A stretch of DNA of 64,000 bases, from the NCBI GenBank assembly GCA_020746875.1, contig JAGTJL010000001.1:1860001-1924000 (forward strand). The letters run 5' to 3'. Each line of letters opens with the position of its first letter. Within the stretch, counting starts at the first letter, position 1. Source of the DNA: Rhexocercosporidium sp. MPI-PUGE-AT-0058 (Eukaryota > Ascomycota > Leotiomycetes > Helotiales). The notes beneath the pieces are model-generated. The model did not search any database and had not been told where the DNA came from. It saw only the letters and a program-made list of their open reading frames with translations. A program made the translations under genes and the position numbers. Below, piece by piece: positions 12,001-21,994 of this stretch.

Positions 12001-14900
12001 TTAAAATACTTCGTTAGGACTTTTAAAGCCTTTACGAATAGATAAACTTATATTATAGAAAATAATTGCCGCTATTACTAATTTCGTCTAAAGCGCCCGA
12101 GGTAAATTAGCGGAAAAGCGTATTTTAATTAATTTATTAATTATTTCTTTACTTACGCGCTTAGCTTTTTCATTAAGTTAATATGTATATAAGGGAGTAA
12201 ATTCAATATTAATATTACTTTTTTTATATTATTTTTCATATTTAATTAATTTATTAATTCTTATAATTAAAATATTATTATTTTAGCGTATTTTGTAAAC
12301 CGAGAGCCCGAATTAGCGTCTTGTTTACGCCTTAAATAATTTAAGAGTATTTAAGACGATAATTAACTTTTTAATTTTTAAAAGCTGCTTATAGAATTTC
12401 TTATTATATTTGTCTTTAATTAATAAAAGCCAGCTATTCTTATTAAACTTTATTAAAAAGTCGAATAAATCCTAAGAAATACGGTAAAAAGGACGGGTAA
12501 TTGCTTTTTTTAATTAACGACGACTTATTACTTATTATATAATAACTATTATATAATACTTGTATTTTAACTGAATTAGGCCTTGAATCTCGACGTTACG
12601 CGTATTTTTTACTAGGTTTTCTAAGGCTTCCTTTTCTAAGTAACTTACGCGTAAATGCCATAAGTAGGCTTTATCGACTCGTAGCTTTAAATATTGTTTA
12701 CTCGACTAAAAACCTTAGCGAATACTCTTTTTTAGTATTAGAAATATTAAAAAGCTATGATTTAAGCGAGTTAAAATACGGCGAGTAATTAGAGAAACTA
12801 AAGAGTAATTAAAAGGCTTATATTTAAAGAAAGCTAAGTTAAATTATCGTTATAATTACTTTAAAACCAGATTATCTTTAGCTATTCCTGTGCGTAAAAT
12901 ATAATTTAAACTATTATATTAAACTCTTGCTTACAAAAGACGAGCTTTTGAAATAATATTAATATTAAAGCCTTTAATAATAGCGACGTTTAAAAAGATT
13001 AAATCGCTTATATTTAATTCGTTAAGGCCGTAAAGAATACTTTTAAAAACTCGAGTACCGCGGCTTTTAATTATTAGGCTTAACGTTCTGGCCTTAACGT
13101 TATTATCTGTAATAGATTTAATAAAGCTTCCGGAGACGAGGAAAGCTTTTAAATTTATTAAATAAGTAATAGCTTTATTATCGAGCAAGGTGCTTTCTAC
13201 GAGCGGATAACGATTTATATTTATAATAGCGTATACCCCCGTAATAGCGAGAGCTTTGTCGAGAAATTCAGGGCTTATAAGGCAAGCTTAAACGTTTTTA
13301 AAGTATTTTGCTTTTGTTAAAGTAGTTAGTTTTAAAGTTATAAGAGTTATTAATATCTGAGTAAAAAAGGAATTATCGGAAGGTAATTCGGTAATTAATT
13401 ACGTTATTAATAATATATTCCCGCTGAGTTTAGCAATTTCTCGGCGAAGGTTAAGGAAATCGCTCTTTAATTGGAGTCGAGTCTCTTTAATTTCCTTTAT
13501 TAATAATAAGTTCCTGAGATTACTCGCCGTCGAGCCGTTATAGTAATACCGAAGTCTATAATAATTAATAGCTTTATAATAATAAAAGCGATATTTACAC
13601 GAGCAAGTATTTACTCACGTGTTTAGCGATTAATTTTATTAAATTAATAAGGTTACGGGAGTATTTAATTTTCTTTTAAGAGTAATATATAAGCTTACTG
13701 TCTTTTATTATTTAAAGGCTGTAAATAATTCTTTATTAAAAGTAAATAATTAATTAACGTAATTAAGTAAAAAGTACTGATTTATTACTTTAAGAGTATT
13801 ATCTCTTAATAATTCAGAATACCGTTCGCGCGCTTATTCCGGTGCGAGCTTCTCTTATACCGCTTTAATAAAATTAAGTATTATTAGCGGTCTTTTAATG
13901 TTCAGTAAGTCGTATAAGAGAATATCTTAATAAGCCGCTTTTTATTCTTAAAGCTACTTCTTAAGATTAACTCGCCTTGCCTTAATAATAATAAGCTTCT
14001 TCTTATAAGTAGATTATATTAACGTGCGAGCACTTATTTCCGAAAAGGCGTAATTTCTCTTAAAAATCCGGAAAAGTAATTAAAAAATCTATAACTTTAA
14101 TTAAAAGTCTCTGTTTATTATCTCGGTTAATTATTCCTTTTCTATACGAGCTTACTTATTCTCGCATTTCCTAACTGCTCTTTAATAAACAGAAGGATTA
14201 ACTGTCTCCTAAATCCACTTATAAGCTGCCTTATAAGCTCAAGCCTTTTCCGTTCATTATACGAGCTTCTTTACGTATTCCCTTATAAGAGTAATATATA
14301 TTAAAGCTATATTCTTAATTATAGCTTTTGCCGGTAATAATATACTCGGCTTAAAGCCTTTCTTTATAAAGTCGCGAGTATCTTTATCTTACTTCGCTTA
14401 AGCTTAAAAGTTATATTTAATAGCTTCTTTATTTTATTATATTCTTAAATCGTCTAGCGATAAGGGTTTCGATTCGGTATCGAAAAGGTTAAGAGTAATT
14501 AATAACGTAAGATTTATTAAATTTTATATTTTATAAAAGATATAAAAGGATTTAAACGCTTAATATTAAAGAGTTTAAATGCGCTTATCGTAATTAAGAG
14601 AAGTTCGATTATTTAAAGAAAAAGCTAAAGTTAAGTCTGTTATAATAAAGGAGTTGCTTTTGTGAGCTCCGAGTATTCGATAGAAGAAAGACTGGAGAAT
14701 TTAATTACTCGGCTTTTATACTCGTTTAAAATAAAATAAAAGAGTTAATAAAAAACAGCGATATAAATTATACTTTATAATAAGGTAAAAAACTTTATAA
14801 CGTATAATAAATACTCTTTATTTATAAACTTACTTTATAAGCTTCATTTAAATCAATAGCGCATAAAAAGAAGAATATTAACTTAATAGCTTTATTAATA
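9020..14900 (-). pseudogene. Copia gag-pol polyprotein, RIP-inactivated
   Basis: Minus-strand blocks in order are as follows. Near 12930-13190 is a post-protease segment (FKSILYGLNELNISDL). Near 10130-10190 is the RT block RALYGLKDSPAL. Near 10020-10050 is the RT active site FYIDDI. Near 9800-9900 is RFKLVDRNCLSILLP. RNase H runs through about 9030-9680 (VLNASFINDIEIK, IIFYNNQQTIRL, YVNIQNMQLRQEF). Upstream, 13200-14900 should hold gag but I could not identify motifs there. Numerous stops are at former Gln and Trp codons. The enzyme would copy the element RNA into DNA; this copy is dead. Confidence 0.85.
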
Positions 14901-14911
14901 AGGCTTATAAC

Positions 14912-15095
14912 TGTAATATAAAAGTAAATTAAAGTATTATAAGTAATTATAATTAAATTAAAGTGATTCCTTATTTTTCTAAAAGCTTTAAGAATTAGAA
15001 GAAAACAATTATTCTCCTGAAAGCGGTCTATAATAGCAGAACCTAATTAGGTCACGTGCAGTGCCAAGAGAGCAGCTGCCCGTGCCTATACGATA
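14912..15095 (-). repeat. Copia 5' LTR (right copy)
   Basis: The copy is 184 bp and pairs with 7172-7355. Derived A/T states cluster in its first 40 bases, the side that faces the element interior, while the outer 100 bases keep ancestral C and G. Confidence 0.9.
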
Positions 15096-15100
15096 AGGAC

Positions 15101-16140
15101 TTAATTTAATAGGTTTTTTAATAATTAATTAAAATATAATAAGTCTTAATAAAAACAAGTATTTAACTTAGGGCAGATTTAGGGGGGGTTTTATACTTAA
15201 ATAATAAGGTTCTAAGTGTAATAAAACACTTCCTTAAAATCTGTCTATAGCGGCCTTTATGCGAAGGGGGTTATTTAAAGCGTAATTAGCGAAGACTACT
15301 TTAGGCGTTATTAATTGCGAAGTGTTAAATTAAACCTTAGTTTTTAATTATTAAGAGATCTCTAGAATCTTAACTCTTTAAAATATTAATAACTGAATTT
15401 TTAATAAGGTATTATAAAGCCGTCTTCGGCGGAAGTGATTTTCTTATTTAATATAACGACATTAATTAAAAAAGCGATATAAGAAGTATATAGTAGTACT
15501 TTAGCTAAGGCTATCGAAAGCCAATAGGTTTAATACGAAGGAAATAAGAAGATAAAAAAGGAAAGAGAGAGTAGAGAAAGTATGAGTTTATATATATAAG
15601 CTCCTCCGAAACCCCTCTAATACTAGTCCGACTCGGCATGGCTTGGTTACCTCTAAACCCCTGGATTCCCTGACTCGTTAAGAAGCTCCTAAGTGCACTT
15701 ATCGTCACAGTGAAGGGGAAGAGGTAATCTGCTCTCTTTAGTAATTAGCTTTTGTATAAATTAAGATATTACTAGCAAGTTTATAGCGCTTTTCTAGCTA
15801 TTCTATTATATTATAATTACTTTAACGTATTAATAATTATTATATTTTAATTGCTCTTTTCTTACCGTTAGCTTAATTATTATATAATAATTTAAATTAA
15901 AAGATTATTAATAATAGCCTTAAGCCAATAAAGATAACGATCGGATACCCCGGGACACTAGAGAATCGCTGGAGATACGCTAGTAAATAATATTATTGCG
16001 ATGTAAGAGCAACTTTAAGCTTTTAAAAAGCGGAATAATATCCTCGATAGCTTTATCGTTAAGCATCGTCGGATATACGGCGACGATTTCACGTAATATT
16101 TTTTTTTTAAAATAATAGCGAGAGCTCAGCTCTTTTAACT
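15101..16140. other. AT-rich RIP-affected stretch, unresolved
   Basis: The stretch is stop-ridden in all frames. It contains a seven-G run near 15182-15188 and a more GC-rich patch near 15600-15720. It may hold the rest of the interrupted Gypsy leader and LTR, but no matching partner is visible in the window. No gene was recognised. Confidence 0.5.
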
Positions 16141-17359
16141 TATTAAGTTAAAAACTCCAACAATCCTCCTCGACCATAGATCTTGTTTTCACAATGACCA
16201 AAATCCAAGTCAGGCACCGATTGCCCGGCACAGCTCTCTTAGTTCTCCTCAATGTCTTTACTGCTGTCGCCCTGTTCTTCGAAGGCTACAACCAAAGTGT
16301 CCTCGGAACTGTCTTCGGCACAACTGGGTTCATCGACATGGCCGGCATTGGGAGCAACGGCGTCGTCACCGACACCACAAAGCAAGGAGGTCTTGCCGCA
16401 GTGTACTACTTTGGAGCGATGTAAGTGACACATTCTTGGGATTGCCTCCTTACATGGCATCATTTCGGAGTGCCTGTTCTAGAGCACCTACGTCAAAGAC
16501 ATGCATTGTTGCTCCCCAAACGTTTGAGAACAGGAGACTGACTCTGCTCCTTTGATCAATAGGTGGGGATGTTTCCTTGGAGGTATGTGCACTCACTCAT
16601 TCGAAACTTGGAAGTGATGAAAGGACCTGCTGATCACGAAGGGCATAGGCTAGGTTAGCGATAAATTCGGCAGGAAAAAGGGCGTGTTTGTCGGTGCGGT
16701 TCTCTGCATGCTCGGCGGAGCTCTAATGGCAAGTGGCTCACTGGCACTTGATATCAAAGGTTTTGCGCATAGTACTAATGGCAACCAGTGCGGCTCTGTT
16801 AACTCCAACGTGTTCATCTGTGCTCGTGTCATAGCTGGTCTGGGAATAGGCTTTATCAACTCGATTATACCATCTTGGGTTTCGGAACTCTCTCAGGCAC
16901 GCAACTGTGGTTCCTCCTTCTCCTTGATCTTCATTGCTATCTTCTGAGGTATTGTTCTGGCGTACTGGATCAACTATGGCATCAGGGACTCCAACATTGC
17001 ATTTCGCTGGAGGTTCCCCCTGGGCTTCATGATCGTGCCAATGTTCATTGTTGCGGGAATGGTTCCTACAATTCCAGAGTCTCCGAGGCAAGTCCACCGC
17101 TTTTCAAATCAAAATACATTCGCTAAGTCGTTTCCAACAGATGGTTGATTGCCAATGGTAGACGTGAAGAAGCGATTGAAATCTTGAGCAAGATCCGCGG
17201 AGATTTGGCTCTCAATGACCCCAAACTCACTGCCGAGATTGAATAACTCGATGCTGTTGTTGAGGCATCATATCACAAGCGCAATAACTAACGTCTAGCC
17301 CCACCATTCCGACTACCCCTAGTTTCCGGACACCTCGCTTAATTTTACCACTTTTTATT

Positions 17360-19000
17360 TAAGGCTTAATAACTCTATATTTCTTTAACTTTTATATAAG
17401 AAACTATAGAATTTAAATCTCCTTCAGATTCTAATTCTATAAGTATAATTTGGCGATCTTTAGCTGCAATTTAAGCTTTAAAAATAGCACGTGTCGTCAT
17501 AAACTTAGAATTTGGACTAGTTTATACTTTCCTCCTTTTCTTTAGCTTTAATTGCTTTAATCTCTCTTTTAACTCTTAAATCTTTATCTTTGCCTTTCCT
17601 AATTTATAGTCCTTTTTATTAATTATCTTTACAATTTTTTTAATACGCAAACGCTTCTCTAGAAAGTAATTATATAATCTAGAAGTTAAGTTATAGAGTT
17701 GTAAATAGAAATCTTTCTTGGTTTTTAAAGTATAAAGATTAGGTAAGTTATTAAAAACCTCCGGAGGTGGCGTTACTTTTTTCTAAGAGTCTGGAAGAAG
17801 TATAGCTGTCGATTTATTATTATTTTCTAATAGTAATTGGCTTATGAGAGGTTTTGCTATAGATACTAGCTATAATTTAGTAGTCTTTTAACCGGCTTTA
17901 ATATTAAAAGCCGTAAGACTTTTTTAACGTGCTTTTTAATAATAAAAAAGGAAATTGCGTTTATTAATTAAAGTAGAATTAAGTAAAAAACTTAAGTTGT
18001 ATAACTTTTTTTAATACGTACGTTTAAAGGAAGAGAAAATCGTTAAATCTAAAGGTTATAAGACGTATAACGTGTGTAAAAGTAAAAATAAAACGTAAAT
18101 ATCATGCTTAAGGCACCTTTAAAGGAAATCCGTAGTCTTATAGCTCCCGTGGCCGTTTAAAATAAGGAGTTTTATTAAAGGATTACGTGGTTTTGTTTAA
18201 GGAATAAATACTTTCTTTAGCTATTTAAGAGCCGTCTTATTAGTAGTTTACTTATTTTCCGTAGTAGTAAAGTATTAATTACTAAATTTGTTTAATTAAG
18301 ACGGAAACTACTGTTATTGAACTGTCTTTCTTTTATAAATTATAGCCGGAGTTATAGAAACTCTAAATACATAAATATATTTAATAATTGACGTTTAAAC
18401 ACGTGAACCTAGCTATTTCCCTTAAACCTTACGCTTTTTAGTATGGCCTACGACTAGTTTATTAAAACCGTAACTTTTTATAATACTAGTTTCGTTTATA
18501 TTCTATCGTTAGCTAGCTGGAATCGCTTTAATAGCCGGGACGTTAAATTTTTAAAATTAAGGCTTAATAACTTTAAAGTAAGTATTATTAACACGTATAA
18601 AATTAACGTAGATTTACTTTTTAATTTTAAGAATAAGATTTCGGGCTAAAAATCGCTTTATTTAGTGCTATTTAAGTGGTTTATAATCTCCTTGAAGAGT
18701 CAAAAGCCGTTAAGCGAAACTCTTGATTTATGTATACGTAACTCTACGGCTAATAGACTCTTAAGTAAGTACTTAATTAGTCAATTTGTCTTCTAATACC
18801 GTAGGTAGCTTTTACAAATAGCTGGCAGCTTTTTAGTGCGATAATGTGGTCGTAGCACAATTATAAAAGGTAGACTTTGGAATCCTCTACTTTAGCGATG
18901 CCTTTTGCGTAGACTTATTATTTGCTATCTCCTTAAGGGCGCTCTAAATATTAGCTTCCGTATATTAACGCTTTATAATTAAGATAATTTAAATTCTAAA
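17360..19000 (-). pseudogene. Fot/pogo-like transposase (DDE_1), RIP-inactivated
   Basis: The minus-strand frame gives typical fungal DDE_1 transposase segments in order: RFLARNLILKIK and KFNVPAIKAIPAS (near 18530-18660), INETSIIKSYGFNKLVVG with the first acidic region (ancestral MDETG-like), YFTTTENKWTTNKTALKWL, LLILNGHGSYKTTDFL (ancestral LDGHGS), PLDLTIFSSFKR, and a basic C-terminus (RIRKGKDKDLRVKREIKAI). Stops interrupt it throughout at former Trp and Gln codons. The N-terminal DNA-binding part is not readable. Nuclear DNA cut-and-paste enzyme in origin; inactive here. Confidence 0.85.
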
Positions 19001-19047
19001 TTTTAAAAGAATTAATTAAGAATTAAAAGAGTTAATAATTATTTAAG

Positions 19048-19308
19048 TAGGCACGCGGTTCCGTTTAGTCGTGATACACCAAACGCACTCGCTCTACTGA
19101 ACACTTTATTACAGTACAACCATGAATCCGAAGACTCCGAAACTCAAGATGATAACACTTGAGGTAATTATCTGCTAACGATTTTTTTTTTGTAGAATTC
19201 AAATAGCTTTATAAGGTTCTTCAATCCGCGTGAAATAGGTAATGATCTCGAGATTTGGCTGTTATCGCCTATATAGTGTATCATGACTAAACGGAACCGC
19301 GTGGTAGG
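19048..19308. mobile_element. Inverted-repeat insertion of about 260 bp nested in the transposon
   Basis: The left arm (about 19048-19080) and right arm (about 19276-19308) are inverted copies of a roughly 32-bp sequence with core CACGCGGTTCCGTTTAGTCG, with few mismatches. The DNA between the arms keeps many CpA dinucleotides and normal GC, unlike the RIP-mutated transposon around it. There is no coding potential. It looks like a non-autonomous (MITE-like) element inserted after RIP; the target duplication is not clear (GTAG adjoins both ends). Confidence 0.6.
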
Positions 19309-20274
19309 TAGGTACGAGGGGCGGTGAGGTTAAGCGAGGTGTCCGGAAACTAGGGGTGGTCGGAATGGTGGGGCTAGACGTTACATCAATCTCGTCCTCA
19401 GTGGTCGCTACTCTAGCAAGCTCCACCTTGGTCGCCGCGTCGTCATGGGTTCGCTCTCCAGCAGATCCAGCAATGGACCGGTATTTTGGCAATTGCAACA
19501 TGGGCAGGAAAGCTCTTTGATCTCGCAGGCTGTGCACCTGAGAAGTCTGCTTGGCTGGCTGATCTTCTCAACACCTTCGGTATCTTTGGCACCGCCGCCG
19601 CTGCTCTTGTCATTGACCGGTACGGCCGAAGAGCCTCATTGCTGATCTCCTTCACCATCCAGGGGATTTCGCTGTTCTTGGTAGCCGCCTTGATCAAAAC
19701 ATCAGAGGATAACCAGACCAGTGACCAAACCAAGGCCTCGGAACTCGGCACTGCTGCCGCATCTTTTCTCTTCGTTTTCCTCTGGTTCTTTACCATCTTC
19801 AACATCGTCCCTTGCTTGATTTACGGTACCGAGATCTGGCCCCAGGAGGGTCGCGCAAAAGAATATTCTTTCACGATTCTTGGTTGGGCAATTGGCTGTG
19901 GCATGACGACCTTCGTAATCCTGATCTTGCTGCAGCACCTCGGATGGGCAACCTTCGTATTCTTCGGCGCCCTCAACATCATCGCTTCACCAATCGTATA
20001 TTTCTTCTACCCGGAGACTGCAAATCGGTCACTCGAGGAGATGAACTTGATCTTCACATCTGAGAGCTGGTTGGTCAGCGAAAACATGAAGGAATACCAC
20101 CGTCGCGTCGAAGCTGCCGGAGGACACATTGCCGTTGCTGCTCGTGCTCTACTTGGCGAGGTTAACGGTGAGACTCACCTTGACCCCCGTCGTATCGTTA
20201 CTGCGGACGAAACAGGCGAAAAGGGTGATAGATTTATTAGCTCCGTCCATGATGAGATCCACGAAAAGGTGTAA

Positions 20275-21536
20275 TTGGGATATGAACCGAGTGGGGGGCG
20301 GTTCAAGAATGTTGTTCTGGTCTCCTCGCTGCAGAAAGCGACGCGTTCAAGTCGGAAGAATTTTGATATTAATAAATTGAATATAGTTCTGCTTTATCTG
20401 GCCGTACAACGTAGCCGATACGTAAACCTTGTTAATATGTAACAAAAAAAAACTGCCCTATCACCTTCGGATGATATCTGAAACGTCAATGAGCGTGGGC
20501 AAAGTTTACGCTTTTACGAACATTGTGCCAGGACTCTGCGTGCATTGGCCGAGCATCCAATTGCTGGACTGGCAATTCCGATGCCGGAACGGGTGCTTGA
20601 GCAGAGAAGGTCACAGCAAGTTAGAGTAGTCCTTGACTACCAACGTCCCATAGCTTGACGAAGCCCTCATGTTAGGTCTAATTCGTATAGTCCTCAGTTC
20701 TCAGCGTTCCAACTCTCCCGTCCACTCCACGATTTGGCCTCTGGCATAGAAATTTAGCTTATACTTTGAATGGAACGGAAAGAGGACGATTTATTATTTT
20801 AGGATCGAAAACACCACCTTCCGGCGGCAAATCTGCGCGTTGAAATATAGCACACCGAAAAGTAAAACCACTTTAACGAACTATTAGATAAACGCAAACA
20901 CATTTGTTATATGCTTCTTAATTTACTTTTTAATGTAAAATTTGCTTTTCCATAGGAATCTTTAGTCCTATAATTAAGGAGAGTTGGCTACAAAATTATA
21001 ACCCAATCTAAATTTAAAGGGCTATTCCGGAGTACGAGTCATGTCTAATATCATACGATGCGCACTTTTTTGTCTATCTTTGGGCAATCTCAGCCGCCCG
21101 CCGGACTTCATTCAAGGAGTCCATTTTCATGATCAGTAGGGGTCCCCTATTTAGTACTAAAATTATAGCAGAAATGCTTAAACCTTACCCTTTCACCGCC
21201 CCAATTCCACTAGACAAGGGAATGGCGTTGCAATACGAAAACTGAGGTTATCAGCCGACTGGCGGAAAATTTATCCGGGACAAATTAGCCCAGATTGTGA
21301 TTAAGAGATTGTATGAGCTGGTAGCTAAGTATAGGTGGGTAAAATTTCTGGGAAATGAAGCATATCCACAGGTAAAGAAATGTATGAAGTGTAGGCCTCC
21401 CGCTTAAAGCAGCTCTCATTCGACATCTTGAACACAACCACAATTTCTTTGTGTATCACACACTCGCTTTCAAGCACAATACTTCTTCTCATTTAATAAA
21501 ATCATCCAACTTCATCACAACATTCCTTCAACAGCC
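20275..21536. other. Intergenic; possible WD40-repeat remnant near 20480-20720 (minus)
   Basis: No intact gene is visible. On the minus strand near 20640-20680 the reading EGFVKLWDVGSQGLL resembles one WD40 blade and is followed by about 45 codons without a stop, which suggests a decayed WD40 gene. The remainder (20720-21536) shows nothing recognisable; the last 150 bp is the promoter and leader of the secreted-protein gene. Confidence 0.3.
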
Positions 21537-21994
21537 ATGCGTACTCCATCAGTTCTCCTTGTGTTGGCATTGGCCAATGCTGTCACGGTTCTGGCAAGCA
21601 GGGTACCTACTATAGATGGTCTGCAGAGCGAATTGGACAAACGGGAGAATCCTGTTTCAGTACGTTATACTCATACTCGGTCGAGCACCCTTGAGTGGCT
21701 GTTGACATAATTATTTAGTGCATGAAAGATAAGGATTGCAAGCGAAATCCAGCTCTAAAAGACTGGACCCAGCCACAATGTAGAGAGAAAATATGCAGAG
21801 ACAAATGTCAGGAGGACATGCAATGCCAGGCTTGGGCAAAACATTCGGAGCTGAAAATTTGCCCGCCAGACTATCCCCCAACTCCAGAGGAAGCTAAGGC
21901 GACAGGAGAACGATGTACATTCTGCAGCCCAGGCCCGGATTTCAAGGGATACTGCGTGTCAGCACTGACCTTGCCTCCACCAAATGAGAATTAG
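21537..21994 (+). CDS. Small secreted cysteine-rich protein, candidate effector
   Basis: Two exons (21537-21659 and 21719-21994) joined over a 59-bp intron (GTACGT...TTTAG) give 132 residues. The N-terminus is a clear signal peptide (MRTPSVLLVLALANAVTVLA) with likely cleavage near residue 20. It is followed by a short pro-region ending in LDKR at residues 33-36, a Kex2-type dibasic site. The mature part (about 96 residues) holds ten cysteines, including CMKDKDC, QCREKICRDKC, ERCTFC and a final GYC, suggesting up to five disulfides. It ends in a short Pro-rich tail. The ATG follows an A-rich context and is the first in the transcript region. I recognise no domain. Size, secretion, Kex2 site and cysteine content match small secreted proteins of plant- or insect-associated fungi; a toxin, adhesin or antimicrobial role is equally open. 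Confidence 0.75.

Larger units (their letters stand above)
7167..15100 (-). mobile_element. Ty1/Copia LTR retrotransposon, full length, RIP-degraded
   Basis: Two 184-bp LTRs (7172-7355 and 14912-15095) bound a 7924-bp element, and AGGAC is duplicated immediately outside both (7167-7171 and 15096-15100). The polyprotein reads on the minus strand, so the right LTR is the 5' LTR. The two LTRs differ at about 25 positions, all transitions, as RIP predicts. The element is longer than a usual 5-kb Copia because about 1.6 kb lies between the end of pol and the 3' LTR. Confidence 0.92.
17291..19381 (-). mobile_element. Fot/pogo-like DNA transposon inserted in the sugar transporter
   Basis: The element is 2091 bp, bounded by inverted repeats of at least 60 bp (ACGTCTAGCCCCACCATTCC at the left; its complement ends at 19381). 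The repeats differ only by transitions. TA is duplicated at 17289-17290 and 19382-19383. Termini begin and end with ACGT, as in the 1251-3109 element, but the rest of the repeat differs, so this is a second family. Confidence 0.92.
16194..20274 (+). pseudogene. MFS sugar transporter, split by a transposon and carrying nonsense and frameshift mutations
   Basis: The gene belongs to the 12-TM sugar porter family (PF00083), plasma-membrane proton-coupled hexose or disaccharide uptake. Pieces are 16194-16420, 16563-16582, 16649-17087, 17141-17288, then a transposon (17291-19381), then 19384-20274. Family motifs seen are VSDKFGRKKG, the PESPRWL motif across intron 3, VIDRYGRRAS, and a C-terminal PETANRSLEEM. 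Joining 17290 to 19384 gives an in-frame Tyr codon, so the gene was whole before insertion. Damage is TAG at 16651 (expected Trp), TGA at 16945, TAA at 17244 (expected Gln) and a 1-bp loss near 19448 that shifts out of the QQIQQWTGILAIATWAG frame. Intron 3 would use a GC donor (17088-17140). The upstream region is transposon-derived to within about 50 bp of the ATG. The 19486-20274 segment alone is an open C-terminal half (262 codons), but I do not regard it as a gene. Confidence 0.9.

Noticed and set aside
12931..13188. 85-residue stand-alone ORF on the minus strand
   Set aside because: Its sequence fits the post-protease segment of the Copia polyprotein, so it is part of the dead pol gene.
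15511..15708. 65-residue frame on the minus strand
   Set aside because: It lies in a RIP-affected region with no recognisable motif.
19486..20274. Sugar transporter C-terminal half as an independent gene
   Set aside because: It begins in the middle of a membrane domain and joins the upstream pieces as one gene; the upstream frame is lost by a 1-bp deletion.
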